This document shows positions 25,601 through 36,763 of a stretch of 64,000 nt of DNA, piece by piece. The stretch covers positions 694,501 through 758,500 of the forward strand of contig OZ014418.1 in NCBI GenBank assembly GCA_963965975.1. Reading direction: 5' to 3'. Each line of letters starts with the position of its first letter. The first letter of the stretch is position 1. This stretch comes from Xestospongia bergquistia (Eukaryota > Porifera > Demospongiae > Haplosclerida > Petrosiidae). The position numbers and the translations under genes are program-made. The notes beneath the pieces were generated by a model. That model was given only the letters and a program-made list of their open reading frames with translations, was not told the DNA's origin and did no database searches.

Positions 25601-26832
25601 GTAAGTAAAATAGAAAATGTTATTACGGAAGCTGAAGGCAGACATCCAATTCTACTTTGTAATATCATATTCTGCTTTGAAGTTTTCCAAAAATATTCAA
25701 TTCTACTTTACAGTTTTATCATAAAATTCCATTCTATCCTTCAATGGAATATTTAACAACTAAAATCCTATACCCCACCCTAACTGGAAACATGTCACTT
25801 CACTCCATTCTAAGAGACAGCTCATGGTGTTTGCACTCTGCGCTTCAGTTCAGTGAGACTTCATTGAGCAATGGAAAATAGAATTGGAATTAGATGTCTG
25901 CCTTCAGCTTACCTATGTTATGAAATATATTTACAAAACTACAATTATTCTAAATAGAATTCAATTAACATTTTAATTATCATTAATATAAATTATTGTA
26001 GATCCAAGAATTATTGACATAAAATTGAAGAAGACAATGTCATTAGAAGTCAGTCAGTTAAAATCTACACAGAAAGGTGAGAACTTAGCAGATATTATTA
26101 ACATTTCATGTTCCTTCCATTTATTGTCTTTTCTCATTATGTGCTCCTGTTATTATATATAATTATTATGTTTAAATCTAATATTAATATACATGTGCTG
26201 TACATGTGCTTTGTATTATATAGAATTACAGAAGGAACTACAATCATTACAAGAGATAACAACGTCTCTTACTTTACAACTACGAGAGAAAGAGGAAAGA
26301 AATGTTCATTTAACAGAGAACATAAAAGGTATATTAACAACATGTATAGCTCTTTACTTTATCTATTGTAGATCTGAGGTCTAGGATATTAGAGGTGAGA
26401 GATCTCCTTAAAATTAGTCATCCACTTCTAAGTCAAAAACTTGAGGAACCACTTGCTAGCAAACAAGAAGGTATATGTACACCTGTTCTTTATATAACTT
26501 ATCTACTCCTGTACATTCTTTATCACTTCATATTTCAGACATAGAAGCATATGAGTTGGTTGACAAGATGAAAACACTAGAGGACCTCACATCTACTGTC
26601 CAAGAAAGAGAAGGTATTATATAATTACACAAAATGTACAACATCTTATATTGTGTATTGTATAGCTACTGACAGACAACAAGAGATAACAAAATTACAG
26701 GAGATGATTAGTTCACTAACTCTTCAATTGACAGAGAAAGATAAAATCATTACTCAGTTAACATCAAAAGATACAGAAAGCCAAGAGGAATCATCAGATG
26801 ATGAAGAACTACCAAGTAAGCTGTTATCATAA
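22666..26832 (+). CDS. Death-domain/coiled-coil protein, copy 3
   Basis: Exons 22,666-22,999, 23,853-24,921 and 24,968-25,068 are followed by eight small exons ending at 26,815 (donor gtaagc) or at the stop 26,830-26,832. All translated exons are open and phases match copy 1. The reading frame is also open upstream to 22,537, but the homologous frame in copy 1 is broken by a 1-bp difference, so the ATG at 22,666 (MDDSLENYRKAV) is preferred. Few substitutions separate the Death domain and helical region from the other copies, in contrast to the LRR exon. Confidence 0.8.
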
Positions 26833-27207
26833 CTTTAGTAATATTTAAAACATGTCATTAAACTACAATGTATATATGGTACAGTATGTAGTGGTTTGTA
26901 GCACACTCTTATAACATATGATAACTCATTAATTTCACATACAACAACTGTATGTGAAATTTATTACATCAAGTCTATTTCATTAGTTCCTTTCATCATC
27001 ACTACCTGTTGTCAATATTGAGTAAGAATGAGTAATGGATTCATCATTGATGACTCAGTAACATAAAAATACAACTATCAAATATTTCTCACTAATCTAT
27101 AATAGATCTCTATGACAATATCTGTCATAATAGTACTTACACATGTACCAATTAATGTAGTCCAAGTTATTGTTTATTTCAAGATACTTTCACAGCTTGA
27201 GTATAAT

Positions 27208-27420
27208 GTTATATTTTTGCAGTTGAGTGACTTCGCAAAAATTGGACTCGCGAATAATTACACACGATACTCATCCATCGTGTTGCTGCACGAGGATACC
27301 GAATATCTAAATATTCGCGAAGTCAAATTTTCGCGGTTGACACAAAACGCAAAATTATGAGTTCAGGAAAATTTTATATGCGAAAGTTTGAGCCGCGAAA
27401 ATTTTGACATTTACGGTATA
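27208..27420. mobile_element. Unit-3-specific insertion, MITE-like, rich in CGCGAA/TTCGCG
   Basis: Flanks match unit 1 (left at 7202, right at about 7545), but the middle is unrelated. The insert carries several copies of CGCGAA and TTCGCG in both orientations in an otherwise CpG-poor region, and it ends in TTTACGGTATA. I see no transposase or clean terminal inverted repeats, so a short non-autonomous element is the best description. About 340 bp of the unit-1 sequence is missing at this site. Confidence 0.55.
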
Positions 27421-28240
27421 TGATACTATGTAGTGAATAATATTATAACTATGTCCATACATGTACTGACATGATGTATAGTACATGTAATACAGTGGAA
27501 ATATTGGAGAGAATAAAATTTAAAGCTTACAATGTATTATGTAGAAGTTGTAGACTACAATAATCACTAACATGATCAAAGTAATTCCTCACCAATATTT
27601 TCAGTTATATGTATACATGTACTATCATGTATGATGAAAAGATAAGAAAAGCCAAAAAATGGAGAAAAGACTAACTACCAGAAGAATAGTAAACTTGAAC
27701 TAATATGAAAATACTGTTATGATATCTATGAGTTAACTGTTCATTAGATGACATAGAGAAATGATGTCACTACAGCTTCAATGTTGATAGGATTGTTTCC
27801 AATAAATTATATATTTTTTCAAAAACATTAAAGTACATTATAGATGACATAACTTACATTACAATATGATATCACAATACTAAATATAATGTTTTATTAG
27901 ATTATGACATTTGTAAAGGAAAAGAGAAATGTTAATCAGTTGATATAAACACGACAAGTCAAACAAAACTTTGTTACCATGGTGATAATTCATCCTTGAG
28001 CGTTGTTTCTTAATTGTGAATCATCTTGATTAGTGATATGATTGAGTCATCCTCAATGACAGCTATATGACAGTTCATTATCTTGTGTGTTCGTCTCAAT
28101 AGTAGATAGTTATGTGCCCATTCTTAGCTCAGATCTTCTAATACAGTAAATTATTAGTATAACACTCAGTAAATTTAACTCCGTTTTTGTAGAATCCGTT
28201 CATCTCCGTACATTGTTGTTATAGTAACCTAACACTAGTA

Positions 28241-28916
28241 ATGGCGTCATCTTCTTCGTTAGGCCTTGACAATCGTATTTGAGCATGTTAGAGTGTGTGT
28301 ATAACTATTGTTGTGTGTGTAAAATATTATATAGTAACTATATTTTATTATAGGAGATACTGGAAGTGTTAAGTGGTACAGTGATGGTGTTACACTTACT
28401 TCATCTACTGTGGCAGAATGTAAAGAAGTGATACATCAATTAAAGAGACAACAACATACAACATGGTGGATTGTACTCGACAGATTATCTCCTCAAAGTT
28501 TACTAACAGTATTAACTGATATTAATGAATGTCAAGTGAGGATACTTGATATAGAGAACACTCATTTTGATAGTAACTGTATCAGTCAACTATTACAAGT
28601 AATAACTTATAACAAAACAATGAAGTACCTACGTCTTTTCTCCTCACCTCTCTTACCAAATACTTACCAATTACTAACAACAGCTCTAACTAACAATACA
28701 ATAATCAAGGTATTATACTTGTATAATGATCCTAACATTACTGATAATGATATACCACATCTCTCTCATTTAATTAATAATAATAATACATTACAATCAC
28801 TAGATCTCTATAAATGTACTAATATTACTAAATTTGGTATACAACAATTACAAAATGTTGTTGTTAATAATAATAGTTTGAAGAGATTGTTTGTTAATGG
28901 TAATAAACTCCGTTAA
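28241..28916 (+). CDS. Leucine-rich-repeat gene or C-terminal LRR exon, copy 3
   Basis: A small exon 28,241-28,274 (ATGGCGTCATC..., donor gtattt) and the main exon 28,354-28,916 join in phase 1, as in copy 1. The variable strands read ILDIEN, YLRLFS, VLYLYN, SLDLYK and RLFVNG. The helices and turns (SSPLLPNTYQLLTTALTNN, CTNITKFGIQQLQNVVVNN) are identical to the other copies. Joining to the Death/coiled-coil exon at 26,815 is equally possible by phase. Confidence 0.75.
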
Positions 28917-31004
28917 TTATTAGTTATTTTTGTACTATTGTTATTGTTGTATTTTTTAATAAAAATAAATTATTTTAAATTCCAATAAGTCAATTATTAA
29001 TTAAATACTTTAGTTTCCAGTTCTTTGTCTTCTAAAAAAGTTAACAATTTTTATAATTCACTTCTTCTCTAGAAAAACTCAACTTCTCTACTTGACAATT
29101 GACCACGCCTACATTAATTAATAATAAAAGCTTTAATATTGTTATTTCTAATATTTACAAATACAATTATAACAAACAAACTAGACTAAATTGTACATTA
29201 ATAGTCCTCTAGTTAGTAGATATATAAAATTAAATATTATCGCTACGTCTAATACCACTAATTACTACTGCTAATAAAAAATCCATTAATTAAAGCCAAT
29301 TAATTTGTCAAATCACTTAAAAACTTATTTCCTACACACAAAATTCACTTAACAAGTTGTTATATTTAATAACACGTTCTATTTAATAATACACTCACTT
29401 TTAACAATTCCATTAAAGTACTGATCCATACAACATCAGATGATTTCTTGATAACATTACAACTATTAACTTACTACTAAATAAACTTAGTTTATATTAA
29501 CAGTAGTAGACTGTATCTAGTAGTTAGCAGTTTTGCTAATTAGTTATCTTCTATCATTAGTAGTTTCTAGTAAAGAAGACTTAAAGCAGTAAAGACTTAA
29601 GCAGCAAACTTTTTCTCACCGACAGCTGCTGGCTTCTACAGCTGCTACTTTAATGGGTGGGGCTGTAACTATGGAAAAATGCAAACCCGCTAGTAAAGAT
29701 GGCGGTAAGTGTGATGTTTTATTATTAAACAAACTACAGACTGAAGGAAGAGGAGGAGACAAAGGAATATTATATCAATAGTTCATATGATGTCTGTTCT
29801 AGTCATGTAATAATGAAAACTATTAGTTACAGGTAGTTATCATTAACAGTGGAACATTTTCATACTCCAGTTAGTTGAAAATACTACTATGACCTGTGAA
29901 CTTGATATTAACTGGAACATAACAACAGTTGTGTCTTTTCTACCTCAGATATCCAGTCAGTTTGAGATCTAGTGAGTTGTTCAGATATAACATAATAAAG
30001 GTAAGTTTATCATATTATCTACAAACATGACCTCTTGTTACAACATCAATTATAAAGTCTATAACATGTTTACTATTGACTAAATGTAAGTTTGTCCTTC
30101 TGATATTACTTTGACATATATCTACATTATGTAGCTATTCAAGTGATGTCCAGTAACTTGAACAAGTGAATAGTTTCTCTCTTGAAGATAAAATAGACAC
30201 ACTTCAATATCATATAAAATAAATGTAGGTCTTTATATATCAGTACTGACTATTGGATTAAATCAAGTACTAGGTCCATATCATCAGAGATTAGTTGATA
30301 TTAATAAACAGGTACATCATGTAACATTAACTCTACATTGTAAATATGTTTTATTTTTAAATGTAGTGTATACTACTTGATGTCCTATGATCTGTGAACT
30401 TGATATTTACTGGAACATAACAACAATTGTCATTTACCATTATCACATGTTCAGTATAAATTTGAAGAGGTTATATATTATCATTTTCTGTCCATCAATA
30501 TCATCTGTTTATCCATTATCCTTCTATATATCCATCAGTTCATTAATCCCTCTGTCCAATTTATCCATTCATCCATTGTTTGTCCATATATCCATTCATT
30601 TATTTTAACTCTTTTCTCTCTCATTTTAAAATATCATTTTCTCCTATTATCATTAGATACTACTATTAAACATATTATATTAATATATAAGGTAATTTAT
30701 ATAGTGTTAATATATTGTATTAGTTAGTTGGTATTAAAACATCAAATAAATGGTGAATGGATGAATGAATGGACAACTAGATGTATCTATGGATACATAA
30801 ACAGATATTACTCAATATTACATATCATATTGTCATTATATTTAGTCTCCAGTATACATGTTATGATGTCCTATATAAACAGCTATCTAGTTGGATAATT
30901 CATGGACTACTTAAAGATGACTATAAGAAATTCTTCATATAACCTGTTCATTTTATAGAATACAAAGAAGAGGAAGAAAATGTAGAGATAGTGAGAGAGA
31001 AAGA

Positions 31005-31064
<60 letters not shown>

Positions 31065-31348
31065 CAGCTTATCAGCTGAGGGAACTCTCTCTGTTACCTA
31101 GTTATTTCTTATGACAGTAGCAGAGAAGGTCAGTTATTTCTTATTATGTACAGATACTAACTGACTATGTCATATCTAGATAGTGTTAATAAGAGAAGGT
31201 CTTCAGATCTTTTTAGAAAAGAATTATAAAGTTTTGTCAGTGAACTAATGAAAGTAAAATTAAAAAATTGACAGCTGATAAAATTAAATTAATAACTAAT
31301 TAATTAACTAATTTAAACTAAAGCAATTCTATTTAATAAAGTAAAACA

Positions 31349-31398
<50 letters not shown>

Positions 31399-31753
31399 GG
31401 TAACATTGGAAGAGCTGGTTTTGAAACAGATGGTTCAACTAAATATTTTGTTTGTTACAATGGATGCATAATTCCCTGAAATAGATTAATAGAAAAGAAT
31501 AAATGGATACATAATACAACTTGTACAGAGCAACTCTCCAATATTTATGACAATAAATTTCATTGTTCAGCCACACCTTCTATTGTCATGTGGTTTCTAA
31601 TGACATAACTGGTTTCTCGACTTTACAGAAAATTCAAAAGTTATTGCAAAACAAAGAATTTATTAACTATTTGTTTTCCTTATGTTTTCTGTTTTCTTTG
31701 TTCTTCACCAAGGTTCCAAGGATTTGGTAAACTATCTGCTAACTACTTAGTAC

Positions 31754-31787
<34 letters not shown>

Positions 31788-31879
31788 GTTGTGCTTGAAA
31801 ACATAAGAAACTAAATTTGAATGACCTACATTTTAACCACAAACACACTACGTTAATAATTTTAATTTAATGTAGGGGG
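28917..31879. other. Spacer and unique AT-rich region with microsatellites
   Basis: Up to about 29,810 this is the array spacer, including ATGGCG/gtaagt near 29,700. Beyond that the sequence is unique in the window. It holds (GT)n at 31,011-31,062 and 31,756-31,786, (ATT)n at 31,349-31,398, a run of CCATTCATCCATT-type words near 30,490-30,610, and a direct repeat around TGTGAACTTGATAT at about 29,895 and 30,395. I see no gene. Confidence 0.6.
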
Positions 31880-32600
31880 TTGAAAGATTGGAGGGGACAG
31901 TCTTTTTAGTGGACAGACCTCAGGTAATCATTGGACCCAAAGGTAGAGTCATGGGAAGAGGAGGAGAAGTTGGAACTGATATTGGTAATAATACCAACAT
32001 GTTCTCAGGTGGAATGTCTTCAACATGTAGGAACCTCTCCTGTTAATTTTACTCAATGTAATATCTCTTGTAATTTATTTATTCATCCATTATCCAGCCA
32101 TGTATCCATTTTCTCTATACATCTATTTTTAGGTACCAGTTTATTTACAAGTCAACCAAATGATATGTTAGGTACAACTGGAGGTCTAGGATGGAAGTGG
32201 TCTTGGAAGTAGTGCTGGCATGTTTGATCTGGACTGTTTGGATTTGTAAGCAATTTTGGGGGTGGAGTCAGAACTATCTCAAGTGGTCTAGCTAGAGGTA
32301 GTCTTAACTTTACATGAATGTACTACATTGGTGAATTATATTTGTTATAATCTCTGATTGATTTAGAACAACTATATATCTTATAGGTATATATTATGTT
32401 CTATGAACTATTGTTGTTATACAATATATCTAATAGACTTACTATATTACTGTATGGGTAAAACCAATGGAACTAGTCTATTTTCTGGTAAAGGAACATG
32501 TAATAAAGATTGTATACATCATTTGTATATATTACACTGCTTGTGTAATATTGAAAGTAAAGTGAGAGACCTAGGTTAGTATACCTGACATAATTATTAT
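31880..32600 (+). pseudogene. NUP98-like GLFG-repeat exon relics (copy c)
   Basis: The block is nearly identical to 1-620 and extends further left. It includes GDSLFSGQTS (about 31,894-31,923), the Gly-rich GRVMGRGGEVGTDIGNN piece (about 31,942-31,995) and GTSLFTSQPNDMLGTTGG (about 32,133-32,190). Intact splicing of these pieces could not be shown. It lies 0.5 kb upstream of the intact TSNAX gene. Confidence 0.45.
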
Positions 32601-33136
32601 TATTATATTTATATTTATTGTTATTTTATTATATTGTTATATACTATTATTAACATTAACTGACAATATACATTACAACCAATAAAGTTAATTTACTATT
32701 ACAATACTGTGTGTACTCCCAATATGATATTGTGAATAATAGAAGAATTAATTACATTGACATCATTAACTATTACAACTGATAAACTTAATATACAACT
32801 CCCAGAGTACTATAAGTTAAATGTGTATATATTACAACAGATATCAATATACAGACTATTGTAATTGTTTTTTTAAAAATGGAAAATTAGGTGAAGTCAT
32901 CCAATCACTTGAAACTTTTTATGAAGTTGCTACTCTAAGATGTTAATATTTTTAAAAATACAAACGTGCTCCTTGTATGAACTCAATTGAATTTTTTGAG
33001 GTTGTGTTCAATTGACTTTTTAAAGATAGCTTACGATTATTAAATTCAAATCTTTAAAGACAACTTTATGTGGACAAAATTTTTGAATCGAATCTAAAAT
33101 TTAATTGTTTTTCTAAGTAGTGGGAGTGGCTCAGAC

Positions 33137-34016
33137 ATGGAGTCTTCATCTATAATTCTCCTGTTCACTGTAAGTAATACACTAACAAATATAATTAAAT
33201 GTAATTACAATTTGTCAGGAGTTTCAAAAGGAGTTAGATTTGAAATATGATAAATATGAACGCCTAGTGAAACTAAGTCGTGACACCACTATTTTCAGTA
33301 AGAGGATCATCTTTCTTCTTCATCGTGTCTCAGAGCAACAACATAAAAACAGTGACGTTCTAGTTGAAGCTCAAGAGAAACTGTCTACTGTTATAGAGCT
33401 CCTTCGTCAAATAGCATCTGAACTTACAAACGAGGACCCAGCAAAATTCTATAAATCATACACCAATGGTGTCCAAGAATTTGTTGAAGCATTTTCTTTT
33501 TTTGTTTTCCAGAAAGAAGGTAGGTTGATATCTTTTATTGAGATGCAACAATGGTTGACGTTCTCAAAGAAAGAGTCAATTGAAGAACAAGAACAATCTA
33601 GACAAGTAATAGAATATGGTGACAACTTTGACCAATCAAATATTCTTACCACTAACAATGAAGAGAAACAATTTGTCTTTCCTCTAACAGAATTAGAGTA
33701 TGTTCTTGGTGTTGCTGATTTAACTGGTGAGCTAATGAGATTGACTGTCAATGCTGTTGGTAATGGTAACTGGACATTACCTTTCTCTATTCTTTGTTTC
33801 ATTCGAAGCATCCAAAGATGTTATCAAAGTCTACGGCCCATCACACGAGACATACCACGTAAATTGCAGACAATGAATGACAGTGTCTCTAAGATTGAAC
33901 AAGTGTGTTATTCTATTAAAATTAGAGGTTCTGAACAACTTCCTAAACATATTTTACCAGTAGAGTCACAAACTCTTCAAGAAACAGAAGAATGGCCAGA
34001 CAGCCATCAAATGTAA
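33137..34016 (+). CDS. TSNAX: Translin-associated protein X, intact copy
   Basis: Exon 1 (33,137-33,169) and exon 2 (33,219-34,016) join in phase 0 to a 276-residue protein. TSNAX pairs with translin in the octameric C3PO endoRNase, which trims passenger strands and tRNA processing products. Recognisable motifs in order are [14 protein letters not shown] and RIIFLLHR (N-terminal helix), LTNEDPAKFYKSYTNG.QEFVEAFSF, LGVADLTGELMRLTVNAVGNG and CYSIKIRGSEQLPKH near the C-terminus. Length is close to the animal family (about 290). Helices with Glu residues include those of the family's catalytic region (QEFVEA, DLTGELMR), but I did not verify each catalytic position. It is the only unbroken copy of four in the window and is tail-to-tail with the kelch gene (168-bp gap). 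Confidence 0.93.
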
Positions 34017-34183
34017 TTCATCAGTTATCTTATGATGTCACGGGAAAAAATTGAAAATGATTGTATTCATAACTGATAGTAACCTACATTGAAAACACTG
34101 TATGATATTATAATTGGTGCATTCCAACATGCTCTTTGTATAAAAAGGGAAGTTTCTGTATCTAAAATTATCATGAGATTACA

Positions 34184-36598
34184 TCATTCAAAATACCCTA
34201 TAAATCTAAAAATAGTAACCATGTGGTATAAATGTATTGCTACATAACCAATTACATGAAGAAGTAACCATTTAAGGTTAGTCTTTAAAAACTCACATTT
34301 AATTATTTCACTCCATTCTGTTTGAAGAGTACGAGAAGCTACAGCAAGACTACCTCCAATTCTGTTAAAAACAGTTAGAAATTTTGTACAATGATCTTGT
34401 ACTTCCGAGAAGCTGTTCATAAAACGCATTGCTGAAACAAACTCTTGTACTATACTATCAAAAGTAGGTGACCGTCTAATAGCTTTATTAATGAGACCAG
34501 CTTGAAATAACCGGTTTGCTAAACAGGTCATACAACTTTGTGATATGTCGTGTAAGTCAGCATAATGGTTGTTAATGCTTCTCTCAATTAGCTGACTCAG
34601 CTCATTAACATCGACAGTAATTCCTGGAAATAAAATACTTTAGTCATCTTTTATATATAATATCTCACCTTGTCTTACATGAAAATCAAATTGTACATGA
34701 GTTGTTTGGAGAGTATAGTATAGGGTTTGGTCCTCTGTTAAAGTAACAGTCTGCTGTGTCCTAGATTCAACTTCGTGAACAATTGTATCTCTCCCATCTA
34801 GTTCTTCATGAAGCTGTTCTCTTGGTTTTTGAAGCTTCCTCTTACAAGTGCAGTGTTGTTGTTCTTGTTTCAACTGCTGTATTTGTTGTTCTAAATCTTG
34901 AATCTGTTGTTGAAGTGATTCTAGTGTCTCTTGATGAACCTGGTGTTTTGTTTCTAGTTTCATTTCTTGGCAACTTTGATGGTTTCTGGCTGGCTCCTGA
35001 ACTTGCAGATCTTGAGATAGTTGGGCAGTAATATGCTGTCTATGAGATGCCTTTTCACATTCTATTCTCCTCTCTCTCAGTTTACGTTGATAGCTCTCAA
35101 AAAACCCTAGATCTTTCTGATTTAACACAGATCTTACAGACCACTGATCATCAAATACTAAAATATGCATAATAAAAATAACTTAGACTAAGCATTAGAG
35201 AGTTGGGCATTTAACATGCTGAGTCATTTTAATATGCTGAGCTAGTCAAGGTGTTATTACAAGGAAGTGGTCTATAATCACTGTATGTAAACAAGGTGTA
35301 CAACTCACTCAATTCAGTAATGGTAGTGTCATTGAGTCGTCTGTTTCCTCTAAGTCCACCAAACTCTACCAAGCAGACACATTTAGAGTCAATACTCCAT
35401 GCTGATAGTGATTGTCTACAACGACTAACTCTATTGCTATGTAAACTCAACTATAGAGTATAGTCTCTAGTGAATTGATTTGTATAGATAGTTAATAACT
35501 AACTTCAGTCCATGTTTTTGTATCAATATCAAACAACCAGCTGTCTTCATTATCACGTCCGCCAATCACTATGATATGTTGTTGACAATGACTTCTAATG
35601 ATAGTTGCAGCATGACCACGTCTAGTCTCTGGCCACTTGACCAACTGATTAATTGGTTTTGAAAGTTGTTCCCAATGCTAAATATAAAACTTAGTTATTT
35701 ATGTAGCTATAATAATTGTTTATGTAAAAGTACGTACCACTGCTGACTTCCATATTTGGCCAATGTAGAGTGTGTTGCTAGGATCACTCTGTAATAATCC
35801 TCCAAATAATACAACTCTACTATCAGAAATAGCAGTGAGAGTGAAGCTACTACAAGGAGGTGGACCTTTACCGCTAATAGTGGGCAAGATCCATTGATCT
35901 AAAGTAGACAACTATCACACATTGTTAAAACAAATTACTTACTAGTTGTAAAATCATATAAATGGGTTTCATTTGTCCGGTACATACCATTTTGTAGTTT
36001 GTAATACTGCGCATCACATTGACGTGTTTTCGGACATGGACCACGCCCACCAATAATTAGCAAATAATCCTGTTGGTTAACTTTAAGAGCAGCTATTCCA
36101 CCATAACCTCTTTTCATAGGTGCTTGGTTTGGATTTGACGGCACAATATCTCTCCATACAAGAGAGTCAATATCCAATATCTTTAAACTGTTGTGATAAC
36201 ATCTATCGTGATTACAATATCCTCCGAAATAAATAACATTTGACTCAATGGTTGTTGATACATATCCAATGATACCCAAAGGAGGAGTTCCTCTGGTCCG
36301 TTTTTGTTCCCATTTACCAGAGGTAAGGTCTAATATTTCAACGACAGAAATTAAATCAATTTTTGTTGGAGTATCATGTTCCTCTGGGAAAATATACGCA
36401 TCTCCTCCCCACATATAAAGATAGTTACCAACTATTGTTGTAAATTGTTGATATCTACTAGATGGTCGATAGTAATCTGAAAATAAAACAATGACGTAAC
36501 TAATTTTTACGGACTATTTTTATAACCTGAAAAATACGCACATGACAACTAGTAATTATAATTATCTTACTTGAAATCTGACGACGTAGAGTCGTCAT
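34184..36598 (-). CDS. Kelch-repeat/coiled-coil protein with C-terminal domain shared with the Death-domain family
   Basis: Seven exons read on the minus strand (36,598-36,571; 36,476-35,943; 35,898-35,738; 35,677-35,504; 35,450-35,309; 35,157-34,669; 34,623-34,184) join with matching phases to 655 residues. Residues about 10-370 form a kelch beta-propeller, with GG pairs and W residues typical of blades (VIYFGGY, YLLIIGGRG, VVLFGGL, HIIVIGGRD, LVEFGGL). A Gln/Glu-rich coiled coil follows (LQQQIQDLEQQIQQLKQEQ). The last exon encodes a helical domain of about 100 residues (CMTCLANRLFQAGLINKAIR to GGSLAVASRTLQTEW) homologous to the N-terminus of the neighbouring Death-domain proteins, then a hydrophobic tail (WLLLHVIGYVAIHLYHMV) that might be a membrane anchor. 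A BTB domain is absent, so it is not a Cullin-3 KLHL adaptor. Function is unknown. Confidence 0.85.
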
Positions 36599-36763
36599 CT
36601 TCCTTTCTTGCTCTAATTTTAATACTGAAAATAAGTGTATTGTGCTTAACGACGTTAGCTTTATAATAGTAAATCTGCCGACTGTGCAAAACAATTTTTT
36701 TGCTGACAGTGCAAATAGTAATTTATTAATGGAATGTCAATTAAGGGCGTATCACTACCTAAA
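36599..36763. promoter_or_regulatory. Divergent promoter region, kelch gene / SDR gene
   Basis: Only 165 bp separate the two start codons, so both transcription start sites must lie here. No TATA box is clear. The element boundaries are inferred from gene starts only. Confidence 0.5.

Larger units (their letters stand above)
1..34630. repeat. Tandem segmental-duplication array (three full units and one partial)
   Basis: Comparison by eye shows that long blocks recur in the same order: TSNAX-like gene, minus-strand kelch tail, Death/coiled-coil gene, LRR exon, AT-rich spacer. Approximate units are 860-10,030, 10,040-21,000, 21,010-29,810 and a partial unit 31,880-34,630. Introns and spacers are nearly as well conserved as exons, so the duplications are recent or homogenised by gene conversion. 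Units differ by discrete deletions and insertions: a shortened intron at 19,082-19,445, a truncated TSNAX at 21,378, and an inserted element at about 27,208-27,420. The 1-840 block matches 31,981-32,820 closely. Identity was not calculated. Confidence 0.9.

Noticed and set aside
27112-27360. 82-codon frame through the CpG-rich insertion
   Set aside because: It crosses the insertion boundary, so it is half unit sequence and half element, with no conserved counterpart in units 1 and 2.
1465-33811. About 120-codon minus-strand frames at 1465, 10,949, 21,480 and 33,449
   Set aside because: They are antisense shadows of TSNAX exon 2. They recur only because the gene is duplicated and show no known family motif.
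34184-36598. Kelch gene as a KLHL-type Cullin-3 adaptor
   Set aside because: No BTB or BACK domain is present in the exons; the first exon encodes only nine residues before the propeller.
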